Shown here piece after piece: positions 1 through 5,090 of a stretch of DNA of 5,152 nucleotides. Both the position numbers and the translations under genes were made by a program. The notes beneath the pieces were generated by a model. The model was not told the DNA's origin. It ran no database searches and saw only the letters and a list, made by a program, of their open reading frames with translations. The first letter of the stretch is position 1. The number at the start of each line of letters is the position of its first letter. This DNA comes from Thermodesulfovibrio sp. (GTDB lineage: Bacteria; Nitrospirota; Thermodesulfovibrionia; Thermodesulfovibrionales; JdFR-85), in NCBI GenBank assembly GCA_027016675.1, contig JALUSH010000015.1, forward strand, positions 1,321 to 6,472. Reading direction: 5' to 3'.

Positions 1-1
1 T

Positions 2-232
2 AAAAAAGGGGGGGAGAAATCATCGGATAAAAGCATTGCAGATTATTCAAAATACAGTGGGAAATTGAAGATAGGTTCAGTTGAGATAGAAAATTATAAA
101 GCGATTCCAGACAATGAAATTAAAATCCGGTATATCTGGTCAGTTCACCTCTCTCAGTTCATAATGTCCATACTTATAGGCATAGTATTACAGTTACTCT
201 GGGAGGACAGACCCATCACAGAACCTCTGTAG
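2..232 (+). CDS. C-terminal end of an unrecognised protein with one membrane segment (partial)
   Basis: An open frame enters from the left edge and runs 76 codons to TAG at 230-232; neither other plus frame stays open. The visible part starts with a Lys/Gly/Ser-rich hydrophilic stretch, then a charged region containing KIGSVEIENYKAIPDNEIKI, then a hydrophobic run (SQFIMSILIGIVLQLLW, about residues 51-67 of the fragment) that looks like one transmembrane helix, and ends in a short acidic tail. I do not recognise a family. The stop lies 3 bases before the ATG of the cation transporter, which has no clear ribosome site of its own, so the two genes are probably co-transcribed and translationally coupled. 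The start codon is outside the window. The reading frame begins across an A6G7 homopolymer run, so the frame further upstream depends on that run being correct. Confidence 0.6.
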   Translation, partial: KKGGEKSSDKSIADYSKYSGKLKIGSVEIENYKAIPDNEIKIRYIWSVHLSQFIMSILIGIVLQLLWEDRPITEPL

Positions 233-235
233 GCA

Positions 236-1174
236 ATGGTATCCGGTTCTAAAAGGGCGGTGTATGCGGCTTTTATTGGTAATGGCACAATTGCTGTCAT
301 AAAGTTTCTTGTTGCCCTTGTGAGCAGGAGTTCTGCCATGATGGCAGAGGCCTTTCACTCTATGGCAGATATGGGTAACCAGGCACTGTTGTTATTGGGC
401 ATTAAACGAAGTCACAAACCAGCAGATAGTGAACACCCCTTTGGTTATGGCAAGGAACAGTACTTCTGGTCTTTTGTTGTAGCCAATATGATCTTTCTGA
501 TAGGCGCTGTGGCATCTTTTTATGAAGGATTGAAAAAACTCTCTCACCCTCATCCTATAGAAAGGTCATATCTTATATACACGATTCTTTCCTTATCCTT
601 CGTTATTGAAACAATCTCACTAACAGTTGCGCTGAAGGAATTTTTGAAACATGGAAGAAGCAAAAACATTTTGAAGGAATTACAGGAATCAAAGAATCCT
701 AATCTGATGGTTGTTATTGTTGAGGATACCGCTGCCGTAATTAGCCTGATGATAGCCGCTACGGGTGTTATATTTACAGAGATAACAGATATAGAGACAT
801 TTGATGCAGCAGCCTCTATTATAATTGGCTGTATACTTGCCTTTATTTCATTTTTCCTTGCCAATGAAATGAGAAAATTACTCATTGGGGAAAGTGCCAG
901 CAAGAGGCATCTGGATACAATAAGGAGGGTAGTGTTAAGTTTTCAAGAAGTAAAACAGATCGGAAAGATATACTCCATGCATATGGGGCCTGAGGATATC
1001 CTGCTTGCCATAGACCTGGATTTTGTTGGCAACATTCAGGCCGATAGACTTGAAATCATAGTTGATAAGATCGAGGCTCATATAAAAAAGGAGGTCCCAG
1101 AGGTTAAACAGATTTTTATAGAGGCAGATGGTGAAAGTGTAAAATTCAACAGTTCTAAAGCCTTTGGTGATTAA
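236..1174 (+). CDS. Cation diffusion facilitator (CDF) transporter, ZnT9/SLC30A9-like
   Basis: This is a 312-aa inner-membrane protein of the CDF family, which usually exports divalent metals such as Zn or Mn by proton antiport. Six membrane segments can be read at about residues 8-29, 36-55, 79-99, 112-134, 157-180 and 189-209, followed by a cytoplasmic ferredoxin-like domain (about 215-305, with MHMGPEDILLAIDLDF). TM2 carries the HxxxD metal site (H41, D45 in HSMADMGNQ). The TM2-TM3 loop has HPFGYGKEQYFW (67-78). In TM5 the usual HxxxD is replaced by VEDTAAV (E163, D164), as I recall for the ZnT9-like branch; so metal specificity cannot be assigned. Length is normal for a CDF protein and the gene looks intact. 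ATG 236 gives a normal family N-terminus (GSKRAVYAAFIGNG). The start follows the upstream stop by 3 bases without a good Shine-Dalgarno, which suggests coupling. No metal-sensing leader is visible. Confidence 0.95.
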   Translation: MVSGSKRAVYAAFIGNGTIAVIKFLVALVSRSSAMMAEAFHSMADMGNQALLLLGIKRSHKPADSEHPFGYGKEQYFWSFVVANMIFLIGAVASFYEGLKKLSHPHPIERSYLIYTILSLSFVIETISLTVALKEFLKHGRSKNILKELQESKNPNLMVVIVEDTAAVISLMIAATGVIFTEITDIETFDAAASIIIGCILAFISFFLANEMRKLLIGESASKRHLDTIRRVVLSFQEVKQIGKIYSMHMGPEDILLAIDLDFVGNIQADRLEIIVDKIEAHIKKEVPEVKQIFIEADGESVKFNSSKAFGD

Positions 1175-1181
1175 ATCCCTG

Positions 1182-1193
1182 CACTGGTCAGTG
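1182..1193. repeat. Short palindrome after the transporter gene
   Basis: CACTG-GT-CAGTG lies 8 bases after the transporter stop codon. The fold would have a very short stem and tight loop, and no T-run follows, so it is at best a weak part of a transcript end. Confidence 0.25.
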
Positions 1194-1207
1194 GCTTTAC
1201 AATGCTC

Positions 1208-1247
1208 CTTGCCGAAAGCCCCGACTTTAGTCGGGGATGAAGGCAAG
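1208..1247. repeat. REP-like hairpin 1 (two-tier palindrome)
   Basis: The inner stem CCCCGAC (1219-1225) pairs perfectly with GTCGGGG (1230-1236) around a TTTA loop. An outer stem CTTGCC (1208-1213) pairs perfectly with GGCAAG (1242-1247), separated from the inner stem by 5-base internal loops (GAAAG and ATGAA). No T-run follows on either strand, so a standard intrinsic terminator is unlikely. The shape and the near-copy at 1298-1326 fit a REP element, the type of palindrome mobilised by REP-associated Y1 transposases, or an end of an IS200/IS605-type element. It could still protect the transporter mRNA 3' end. Confidence 0.55.
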
Positions 1248-1274
1248 AAATATAGATGAAGGCTAAGAAATATA
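1236..1274. repeat. Abutting 19/20-bp tandem duplication
   Basis: GATGAAGGCAAGAAATATA (1236-1254) is followed directly by GATGAAGGCTAAGAAATATA (1255-1274). The two copies are identical apart from one extra T. The first copy includes the last base of the inner stem and the outer 3' stem arm of hairpin 1, so the duplication probably arose at the hairpin edge by replication slippage. Confidence 0.7.
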
Positions 1275-1297
1275 ATAAAAGTGATTTCCTGGCATTG

Positions 1298-1326
1298 GAA
1301 GCCCCGACCTTTGGTCGGGGAGCTTC
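1298..1326. repeat. REP-like hairpin 2
   Basis: CCCCGACC (1302-1309) pairs perfectly with GGTCGGGG (1313-1320) around a TTT loop. The flanks GAAG (1298-1301) and CTTC (1323-1326) extend the stem past a 2-base bulge. It shares the core AGCCCCGAC-TTT-GTCGGGGA with hairpin 1 and has the same orientation, about 83 bases downstream. The loop and stem differ by compensating changes, since the extra C and G keep the pairing. No T-run follows. Confidence 0.55.
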
Positions 1327-1329
1327 ACA

Positions 1330-1359
1330 TTGAATAAGCTGTGTGGGATATAGTAAAAT
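1330..1359 (+). promoter_or_regulatory. Possible sigma-70 promoter for the four-gene set
   Basis: TTGAAT (1330-1335) and TAAAAT (1354-1359) are separated by 18 bases and match the -35 and -10 consensus at 4/6 and 5/6 positions. They lie just after hairpin 2 and about 85 bases before the first gene of the downstream set. In AT-rich DNA such matches arise by chance, so this is a candidate only. Confidence 0.35.
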
Positions 1360-1442
1360 TCGGAAAACTGTAGATAATGGCAGAAATTAGTGGTTTCTGT
1401 CACAGACAGACGTTTTTTGTTTATAAAAAAACAGGGATGCAG

Positions 1443-1661
1443 ATGAGCGTTCTTGAATTGCTTGGAGTAAGAACCGAATGGGCTGATGTAAAGGAGCTAA
1501 TGAACGCCGTATCAATGCTTGGACAGGCGGTGTATAGAATTTTCAAGAACTTTATGTCTCAGGGCAATGCCCTGTCCATATCATTCTTTATGATAGGTAT
1601 AATATCCGGCTTTGTCTTTAAGGAAATCAGAAGCCGCAGGAGGGGGGAAGGAAACGCTTAA
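1443..1661 (+). CDS. Small protein with one membrane segment, function unknown (72 aa)
   Basis: I do not recognise a family. The predicted 72-aa product has an N-terminal amphipathic part (MSVLELLGVRTEWADVKELM), a middle with ELMNAVSMLGQAVYRIFKNF, one hydrophobic segment at about residues 44-59 (LSISFFMIGIISGFVF), and a basic end (KEIRSRRRGEGNA). The positive charges after the helix suggest a cytoplasmic C-terminus. ATG 1443 is chosen because CAGGG (1432-1436) sits 6 bases before it; ATG 1437 would overlap that site and ATG 1377 has no visible ribosome site. The last 50 bases overlap the long CvpA frame, and its TAA overlaps an ATG (TAATG, 1659-1663) that is out of frame with CvpA. It is probably co-transcribed with CvpA. 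It could instead be the N-terminal part of one fused protein if the six-G run near its end is miscounted. Confidence 0.55.
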   Translation: MSVLELLGVRTEWADVKELMNAVSMLGQAVYRIFKNFMSQGNALSISFFMIGIISGFVFKEIRSRRRGEGNA

Positions 1662-2256
1662 TGCCTTTGATATCGTAATACTTACCATCCTGGGTATAAC
1701 CGCAGGAATAGGCCTGTGGAAGGGTTTAGTAAGACAGGTTCTTACCCTCGTAGGTGTAATAGCAGGGTATATCCTTGCCATTAATCTGTACAGGCCTGTT
1801 TCCGGGCTGTTTACAGGTATTGACCCGGATGTAGCAAAGATAATCAGTTTTATCGGTATATTTGCACTCTGCATCATCCTTGCCTCAATTGTATCCTGGC
1901 TTATAGGGAGATTCCTGCAGATAACAGGGCTGGGTTTTCTAAACAGGATTGCTGGGGCAGCATTAGGACTGGTTAAAGGATTACTAATTGTGGTGGTAAT
2001 AGTTGTGATGCTTCTTACATTCCTGCCCTCTGACAACCGTATGCTTAAGGACTCAGTTACGCTACCGTATATTGTAAGCATTATCAAGAATATAAATGTT
2101 TTGGTGCCTGATGGACTAAAGAAAAGATACCGGATGAGGATGGAGGAGATGAAGCAGAAGTGGCTTCAGAGACAGTTAGATGAGGGTATTAATACAATGT
2201 TAAACAGTACCGGCAAAGAAAAGGAAAAGCGAAGGAAAAGGGAGAAAACAAAATGA
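1612..2256 (+). CDS. CvpA-family membrane protein with extended basic C-terminal tail
   Basis: CvpA-family proteins are small integral inner-membrane proteins, named from colicin V production and linked in several bacteria to envelope and bile-salt tolerance; the molecular role is unsettled. From TTG 1612 the product is 214 aa. Four membrane segments lie at about 20-35, 43-59, 76-98 and 113-137. Family features include the opening NAFDIVIL, GLWKGLVRQVLTLVGVIAGY, NRIAGAALGLVKGLL, and the later LPSDNRMLKDSVTLPYI. The rest (about 168-214) is a charged cytoplasmic tail ending in a Lys/Arg/Glu run encoded by a purine-rich tract. The start is uncertain: homologues normally begin at the NAFD position, but there the codon is CTT. 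TTG 1612 is the only standard start codon in the open stretch before it and has no good ribosome site. The stop overlaps the next ATG (ATGA, 2253-2256), so it is coupled to the hydrolase-fold gene. Confidence 0.85.
   Translation: MSLRKSEAAGGGKETLNAFDIVILTILGITAGIGLWKGLVRQVLTLVGVIAGYILAINLYRPVSGLFTGIDPDVAKIISFIGIFALCIILASIVSWLIGRFLQITGLGFLNRIAGAALGLVKGLLIVVVIVVMLLTFLPSDNRMLKDSVTLPYIVSIIKNINVLVPDGLKKRYRMRMEEMKQKWLQRQLDEGINTMLNSTGKEKEKRRKREKTK
1638..1653 (+). promoter_or_regulatory. Strong Shine-Dalgarno tract without a matching in-frame CvpA start
   Basis: AGGAGGGGGGAAGGAA includes a full AGGAGG (1638-1643). It implies initiation at about 1650-1661. The only ATG there (1661-1663) is in the wrong frame for CvpA and meets TAA after five codons. 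In the CvpA frame the nearby codons are GAA, ACG, CTT and AAT. Confidence 0.6.
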
Positions 2257-3596
2257 GGAAGATAGCGCCTGTCGTAATTTTTGTTTTCTTTTTCCTTTCA
2301 AGCACTGCCCATGCGGGCCTTTTAGATAGAATACCCCTTGTAAGTGCTCGGATACAGGGCTTTGTCCTGAAGACATGGGGTGACAGAGGGATGAAGGACG
2401 ACATCGCTCTGGAGTTAAACAAGGATACTCCATTAAACAGGCAGGGTTTGTTCAGTGCAACAGTGCCAAACAACGAGATACTTGTTCCAGCGGATGTAAC
2501 AGTGTCAGCCGGAGACATCACTGCTGGCACCGATGAAATGGGCTTTTTCTCCTTTAGAAAATCGATATTCGGACTTTCAGGGCTTAGCCTTCGTATCTCA
2601 TTCCATGGAATAAAGGGCACAATAGATGTCCCTCTGGTAAAAGAGGGTTGTGAACCCTTCTTTGTTATCATACTCAGGGATGGGAAGGTTGATGTTTACA
2701 GACTGAAGAAGAAGCAGGGGTCTAAACCGAGGAACCCTGTGTTTTTTGTTCATGGCTCAAGGTTTAATGATTTCTTTTTTATCTCCGAAGAGGTGAATTT
2801 GCGGACATGGCAGAAGATGTTTAATCTCCTGAAAGAAGATTATGAACTTTCAGGGTTTGTATTTTACAGGTTTAACTATCCATCCGAACAGGATATCGTA
2901 AAATCCTCTTTTCAGCTGTCATCGGCAGTATACAGATACAGAAAGATCATGGATAACAAACAGCCCATTATGCTTGTAGGCTATGGCCTTGGTGGGCTTG
3001 TGCTAAGGCATTATACCGTAAGCAAAGGCTATATTGCCGGATCGGTAAACAGGATGGTACTTATCGGCACTCCAAATCATGGATATTCTTTCCTCATCAG
3101 CAGCGATAAGGCCTCTTCAAAGCAGGCCATGAGCGGATCTGACTTTCTTAAGGCATTGAATAGAGAAGAGGGAGCGAAGCTCGTTGGACGTTACAGAATT
3201 GAGCCTGCCTTACAGGGAACAAATGGCTTAAACAATAGTGTTAAGACATTTGTAATTGCAGGCAATGCATCCCGGGGTATTAAACATTATCTGAGGAGAT
3301 TCAGCAGGAAAACAGGCAAATTCATGGAATCATTGATAGAAAGATTGCATCAATTATTCAATGGGGATTATAATGTTACCAATATAACCGAGCAGTACAG
3401 GAGATTTCAGAAGTATATAGAAGAAAGGATAGATGAACTTCCAGATGGTGATCTTATAGTTTCACTTGAGAGTGCAAAGATAAAGGGTGCAGATTCAATC
3501 ACGATAGGATACTCACACACCATGCTCATTCAGCCCGGAGATAAAGAGGATGTTCGGTATCTTGCCCTGAAGGATATACTTCTTGGCAGGAGGTGA
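2253..3596 (+). CDS. Secreted alpha/beta-hydrolase-fold protein (lipase/PGAP1-like) with Gly at the nucleophile position
   Basis: The 447-aa product begins with a type I signal peptide (MRKIAPVVIFVFFFLSSTAHA, cleavage after residue 21, no lipobox Cys). Residues about 22-150 look like a beta-rich, transthyretin- or Ig-like domain (VPADVTVSAGDITAGTDEMGFFSF). An alpha/beta-hydrolase domain follows: VFFVHGS (163-169, oxyanion region), the nucleophile elbow MLVGYGLGGLVLRHY (240-254), LIGTPNHGY (270-278) typical of lipase/PGAP1-type esterases, a candidate catalytic Asp in PDGD (D398 or D400) and His in SHTML (H422). The elbow is normally GHSxGG; here residue 245 is Gly (GGC, 2985-2987), so ester hydrolysis by the usual mechanism should be lost. 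ATG 2253 overlaps the CvpA stop (ATGA) and has GGGAG (2240-2244) 8 bases upstream. It probably acts in the periplasm or outside the cell as a binding or scaffold protein, unless another residue supplies the nucleophile. Confidence 0.9.
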   Translation: MRKIAPVVIFVFFFLSSTAHAGLLDRIPLVSARIQGFVLKTWGDRGMKDDIALELNKDTPLNRQGLFSATVPNNEILVPADVTVSAGDITAGTDEMGFFSFRKSIFGLSGLSLRISFHGIKGTIDVPLVKEGCEPFFVIILRDGKVDVYRLKKKQGSKPRNPVFFVHGSRFNDFFFISEEVNLRTWQKMFNLLKEDYELSGFVFYRFNYPSEQDIVKSSFQLSSAVYRYRKIMDNKQPIMLVGYGLGGLVLRHYTVSKGYIAGSVNRMVLIGTPNHGYSFLISSDKASSKQAMSGSDFLKALNREEGAKLVGRYRIEPALQGTNGLNNSVKTFVIAGNASRGIKHYLRRFSRKTGKFMESLIERLHQLFNGDYNVTNITEQYRRFQKYIEERIDELPDGDLIVSLESAKIKGADSITIGYSHTMLIQPGDKEDVRYLALKDILLGRR

Positions 3597-3597
3597 T
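3588..3597 (+). promoter_or_regulatory. Perfect 10-base Shine-Dalgarno match over the hydrolase stop codon
   Basis: AGGAGGTGAT is fully complementary to the usual 16S rRNA 3' end. It spans the last two Arg codons and TGA of the hydrolase-fold gene. The only ATG close by (3596-3598) opens a three-codon frame (Met-Ile-Glu-stop). The peptidase ATG is 25 bases away, so this site more likely helps ribosomes stay on the message for reinitiation than sets the start directly. Confidence 0.55.
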
Positions 3598-3607
3598 GAT
3601 AGAATAA

Positions 3608-3614
3608 GAGGGAG
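3608..3614 (+). promoter_or_regulatory. Ribosome binding site that fixes the peptidase start
   Basis: GAGGGAG ends 4 bases before ATG 3619, with GAGG 7 bases away. This supports ATG 3619 over the in-frame TTG at 3583, which would overlap the preceding gene and lacks a suitable ribosome site. Confidence 0.6.
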
Positions 3615-3618
3615 TGAA

Positions 3619-4851
3619 ATGGTAAGACTCAGGCTCAGGGAGGAAAAATTTCTGCATGAATACCTTGAGAAGATCTTCAATACCAGTGTAATAAACAGGC
3701 TGTTTGCCTTAAAGAATGAGGCAGGCAGTAAAAGCAGCCTTTATACATACATGAAGGGGTATCATTTTCCTCTCTCAACCACTGTAGGAAGAGAGATATA
3801 TGAGCTCTGTAATGAGACTTTAAAAGACATAGGGTACAGTGAAAGGGAGATTGAGTTTTATATCTCAAATGATCCCACGATGAATGCATATTCAATTTAC
3901 AGCTTTAATGAAAAGGAACCCCACTATATTGTCCTGCATGGGAGACTCCTTGAGGCACTGGAAAACGATGAATTAAAATTTGTTATTGGCCATGAGGTTG
4001 GTCATATCATCTTTAAACATGCCCTGTTTGACAGGGTAGTTCAATATGTATATCCAAGATTTGATGAGTTGCCATCCCATATAAGGGGTATTTATGATTT
4101 ATGGAAGAAACTTGGTGAAATCTCTGCAGACAGGGTTGGTTTGATCGCCTCTAAGAAACTTGATGCCTCCCTTACATCAATGTTTACCCTCTCTTCCGGG
4201 CTTGATGAGGAATATCTGAAATTTGATGTAAAGGATTATATAGAACTGGTAGATAAGATAATCATAGAATTGTCAGAAGATTCAGAGCATATATTCCATA
4301 CACATCCGATAAATCCGGTCAGGGTGAAGGCATTAAAGTACTTTTACGAATCAGAAACATGGAAGTCCATATCAAGAGGACAACCCCCGGTGGATGACCC
4401 TGAGTTTGAGGAAAATCTCGAAAAAATAATCAGGCTGCTAAAAAAGTATCCAACAGACCCGATTGATATTGCATCTCTGGATTTTCTTGCTGTAGCAGGA
4501 TGGATGCTAATGATGGCGGATAAAGAGGCTTCAGAAGAAGAGTACAATTACCTTATCAATATACTTTCTCAATATCTATACTGGCCCTTTGACTATTTAG
4601 ATAAGCTTTTTGAGGATGACCCAGAAGAAACCCTTAAAAGGAGTTCAGAGTTTATTGTTAAAAATTATCCCCGGAGAGCAAGGCATCTTTTCGTGGATCT
4701 TATTCCAATAATAACAAGAGATAGAAAGCTTATAGACAGAGAAGTGGACATCTTGCTAAAGATAGGGGTAGAGAATTTAAAGATTCCTCTTCATGAGGCT
4801 GTAGATATGCTATTAAGTGGGATAAGAAATTTATATGCCCCTTTTCATTAA
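3619..4851 (+). CDS. Soluble M48-type zinc metallopeptidase with C-terminal TerB-like domain
   Basis: The 410-aa protein has no signal peptide or membrane segment, unlike HtpX or Ste24-type M48 enzymes, so it should be cytoplasmic. The peptidase part (about 1-260) has the zinc motif HEVGH (125-129; H125, H129, catalytic E126), a third ligand E167 in GEISADRVGL with the conserved D171, and HTHPINPVRVKAL (227-239), matching the late HP..R motif of M48 enzymes. All key residues are present, so it should be active. Residues about 285-405 are helical and resemble TerB/DjlA-type domains: DFLAVAGWMLMMADKEASEEEY, then VDLIPIITRDRKLIDREVDIL and a GVENLKIPLHEAVDML end. TerB-like domains occur in tellurite and stress-response proteins and are thought to bind metal or partners. 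ATG 3619 is 22 bases after the hydrolase-fold gene stop, suggesting one operon. Substrate unknown. The TerB assignment rests on pattern and helix layout only. Confidence 0.9.
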   Translation: MVRLRLREEKFLHEYLEKIFNTSVINRLFALKNEAGSKSSLYTYMKGYHFPLSTTVGREIYELCNETLKDIGYSEREIEFYISNDPTMNAYSIYSFNEKEPHYIVLHGRLLEALENDELKFVIGHEVGHIIFKHALFDRVVQYVYPRFDELPSHIRGIYDLWKKLGEISADRVGLIASKKLDASLTSMFTLSSGLDEEYLKFDVKDYIELVDKIIIELSEDSEHIFHTHPINPVRVKALKYFYESETWKSISRGQPPVDDPEFEENLEKIIRLLKKYPTDPIDIASLDFLAVAGWMLMMADKEASEEEYNYLINILSQYLYWPFDYLDKLFEDDPEETLKRSSEFIVKNYPRRARHLFVDLIPIITRDRKLIDREVDILLKIGVENLKIPLHEAVDMLLSGIRNLYAPFH

Positions 4852-4923
4852 GTAAGGAGTATAAACGATTTTTGATGATTTTCATGACATGTCCAAAATA
4901 GATTTTAGAGAGGGCTTTGGAGC
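4852..4923 (+). other. Non-coding gap after the peptidase gene
   Basis: No intact gene, promoter or clear intrinsic terminator is visible between the peptidase stop and the transposase remnant. The sequence is AT-rich and may include the left flank or end of the decayed insertion sequence. The minus-strand frame that runs through here has no ATG start and overlaps the peptidase gene by about 120 bases, so I do not call it. Confidence 0.4.
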
Positions 4924-4937
4924 AGTATTTTTGGACA
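4890..4937. repeat. Inverted repeat TGTCCAAAA / TTTTGGACA
   Basis: TGTCCAAAA (4890-4898) and TTTTGGACA (4929-4937) are perfect 9-bp inverse copies; with one bulged T the pairing extends to 11 bp (AAAATA with TATTTT). The loop is about 25-30 bases. The right arm lies inside the transposase-like segment, so the pairing may be accidental, or the left arm may be an end of the insertion sequence. Confidence 0.4.
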
Positions 4938-5090
4938 AATTTTAAGAGGGAGGTAATAGAGACAGGAGCAGAGAAATGAGCAAAAAGGGTTCGCAAGCGG
5001 GCAACAGTTTGTAGCAATGATGTTTTGTCATCCAGGGCAGGCACGGTCATTAATGGAGATATGTTGAAGAGCCACTGTGACAAGTATGGT
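4924..5090 (+). pseudogene. Decayed N-terminus of an IS4-family (DUF4372-type) transposase
   Basis: Three plus-strand pieces in two frames line up, in order, with the start of DUF4372/DDE transposases, whose N-terminus I recall as roughly FxQxL..FPR..FE..V.ETGAE..AKGFSSW.QFVAMLFCQL.x..SLREICGGL. The pieces are SIFGQIL (4924-4944), FKREVIETGAEK (4941-4976, then TGA and Ala-Lys), and, in the first frame again, KGFASGQQFVAMMFCHPGQ with ARSLMEIC (4984-5064, then TGA). A weak continuation (MLKSHCDKYGKN, 5061-5096) may match the next block, GL.SC..K. The gene lacks about five to seven residues after the first piece, has at least two frameshifts and two stops, and only the first 55-65 of a usual 370-400 residues are seen before similarity fades. 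It is a dead insertion-sequence relic. The family match is from memory, without a search. Confidence 0.55.

Noticed and set aside
550..903. Minus-strand frame inside the transporter gene
   Set aside because: It is a shadow of a well-supported CDF gene, with no family features of its own.
1396..1432. Terminator- or attenuator-like signal: TCTGT/ACAGA stem followed by CGTTTTTT, then a T-run that can pair with an A-run
   Set aside because: The first stem is only 5 bp and AT-rich; the second is pure A-T. Neither is convincing just before a ribosome site.
1377..1442. N-terminal extension of the small protein from ATG 1377
   Set aside because: No ribosome site precedes ATG 1377, and the extra 22 residues are not needed for any visible feature; ATG 1443 has a well-spaced site.
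1175..1442. CRISPR array
   Set aside because: The repeats are two hairpins and a single tandem duplication; there are no regularly spaced identical repeats with unique spacers.
1581..2087. 168-codon minus-strand frame opposite CvpA
   Set aside because: The opposite frame has clear CvpA features and four membrane segments; this one is a shadow.
3583..3618. Peptidase start at TTG 3583
   Set aside because: It would overlap the upstream gene with no suitable ribosome site, while ATG 3619 has GAGGGAG at good distance.
4976..5014. Twelve-codon ORF with AGGAG 7 bases upstream (MSKKGSQAGNSL)
   Set aside because: It is an out-of-frame reading of the transposase relic and too short to support.
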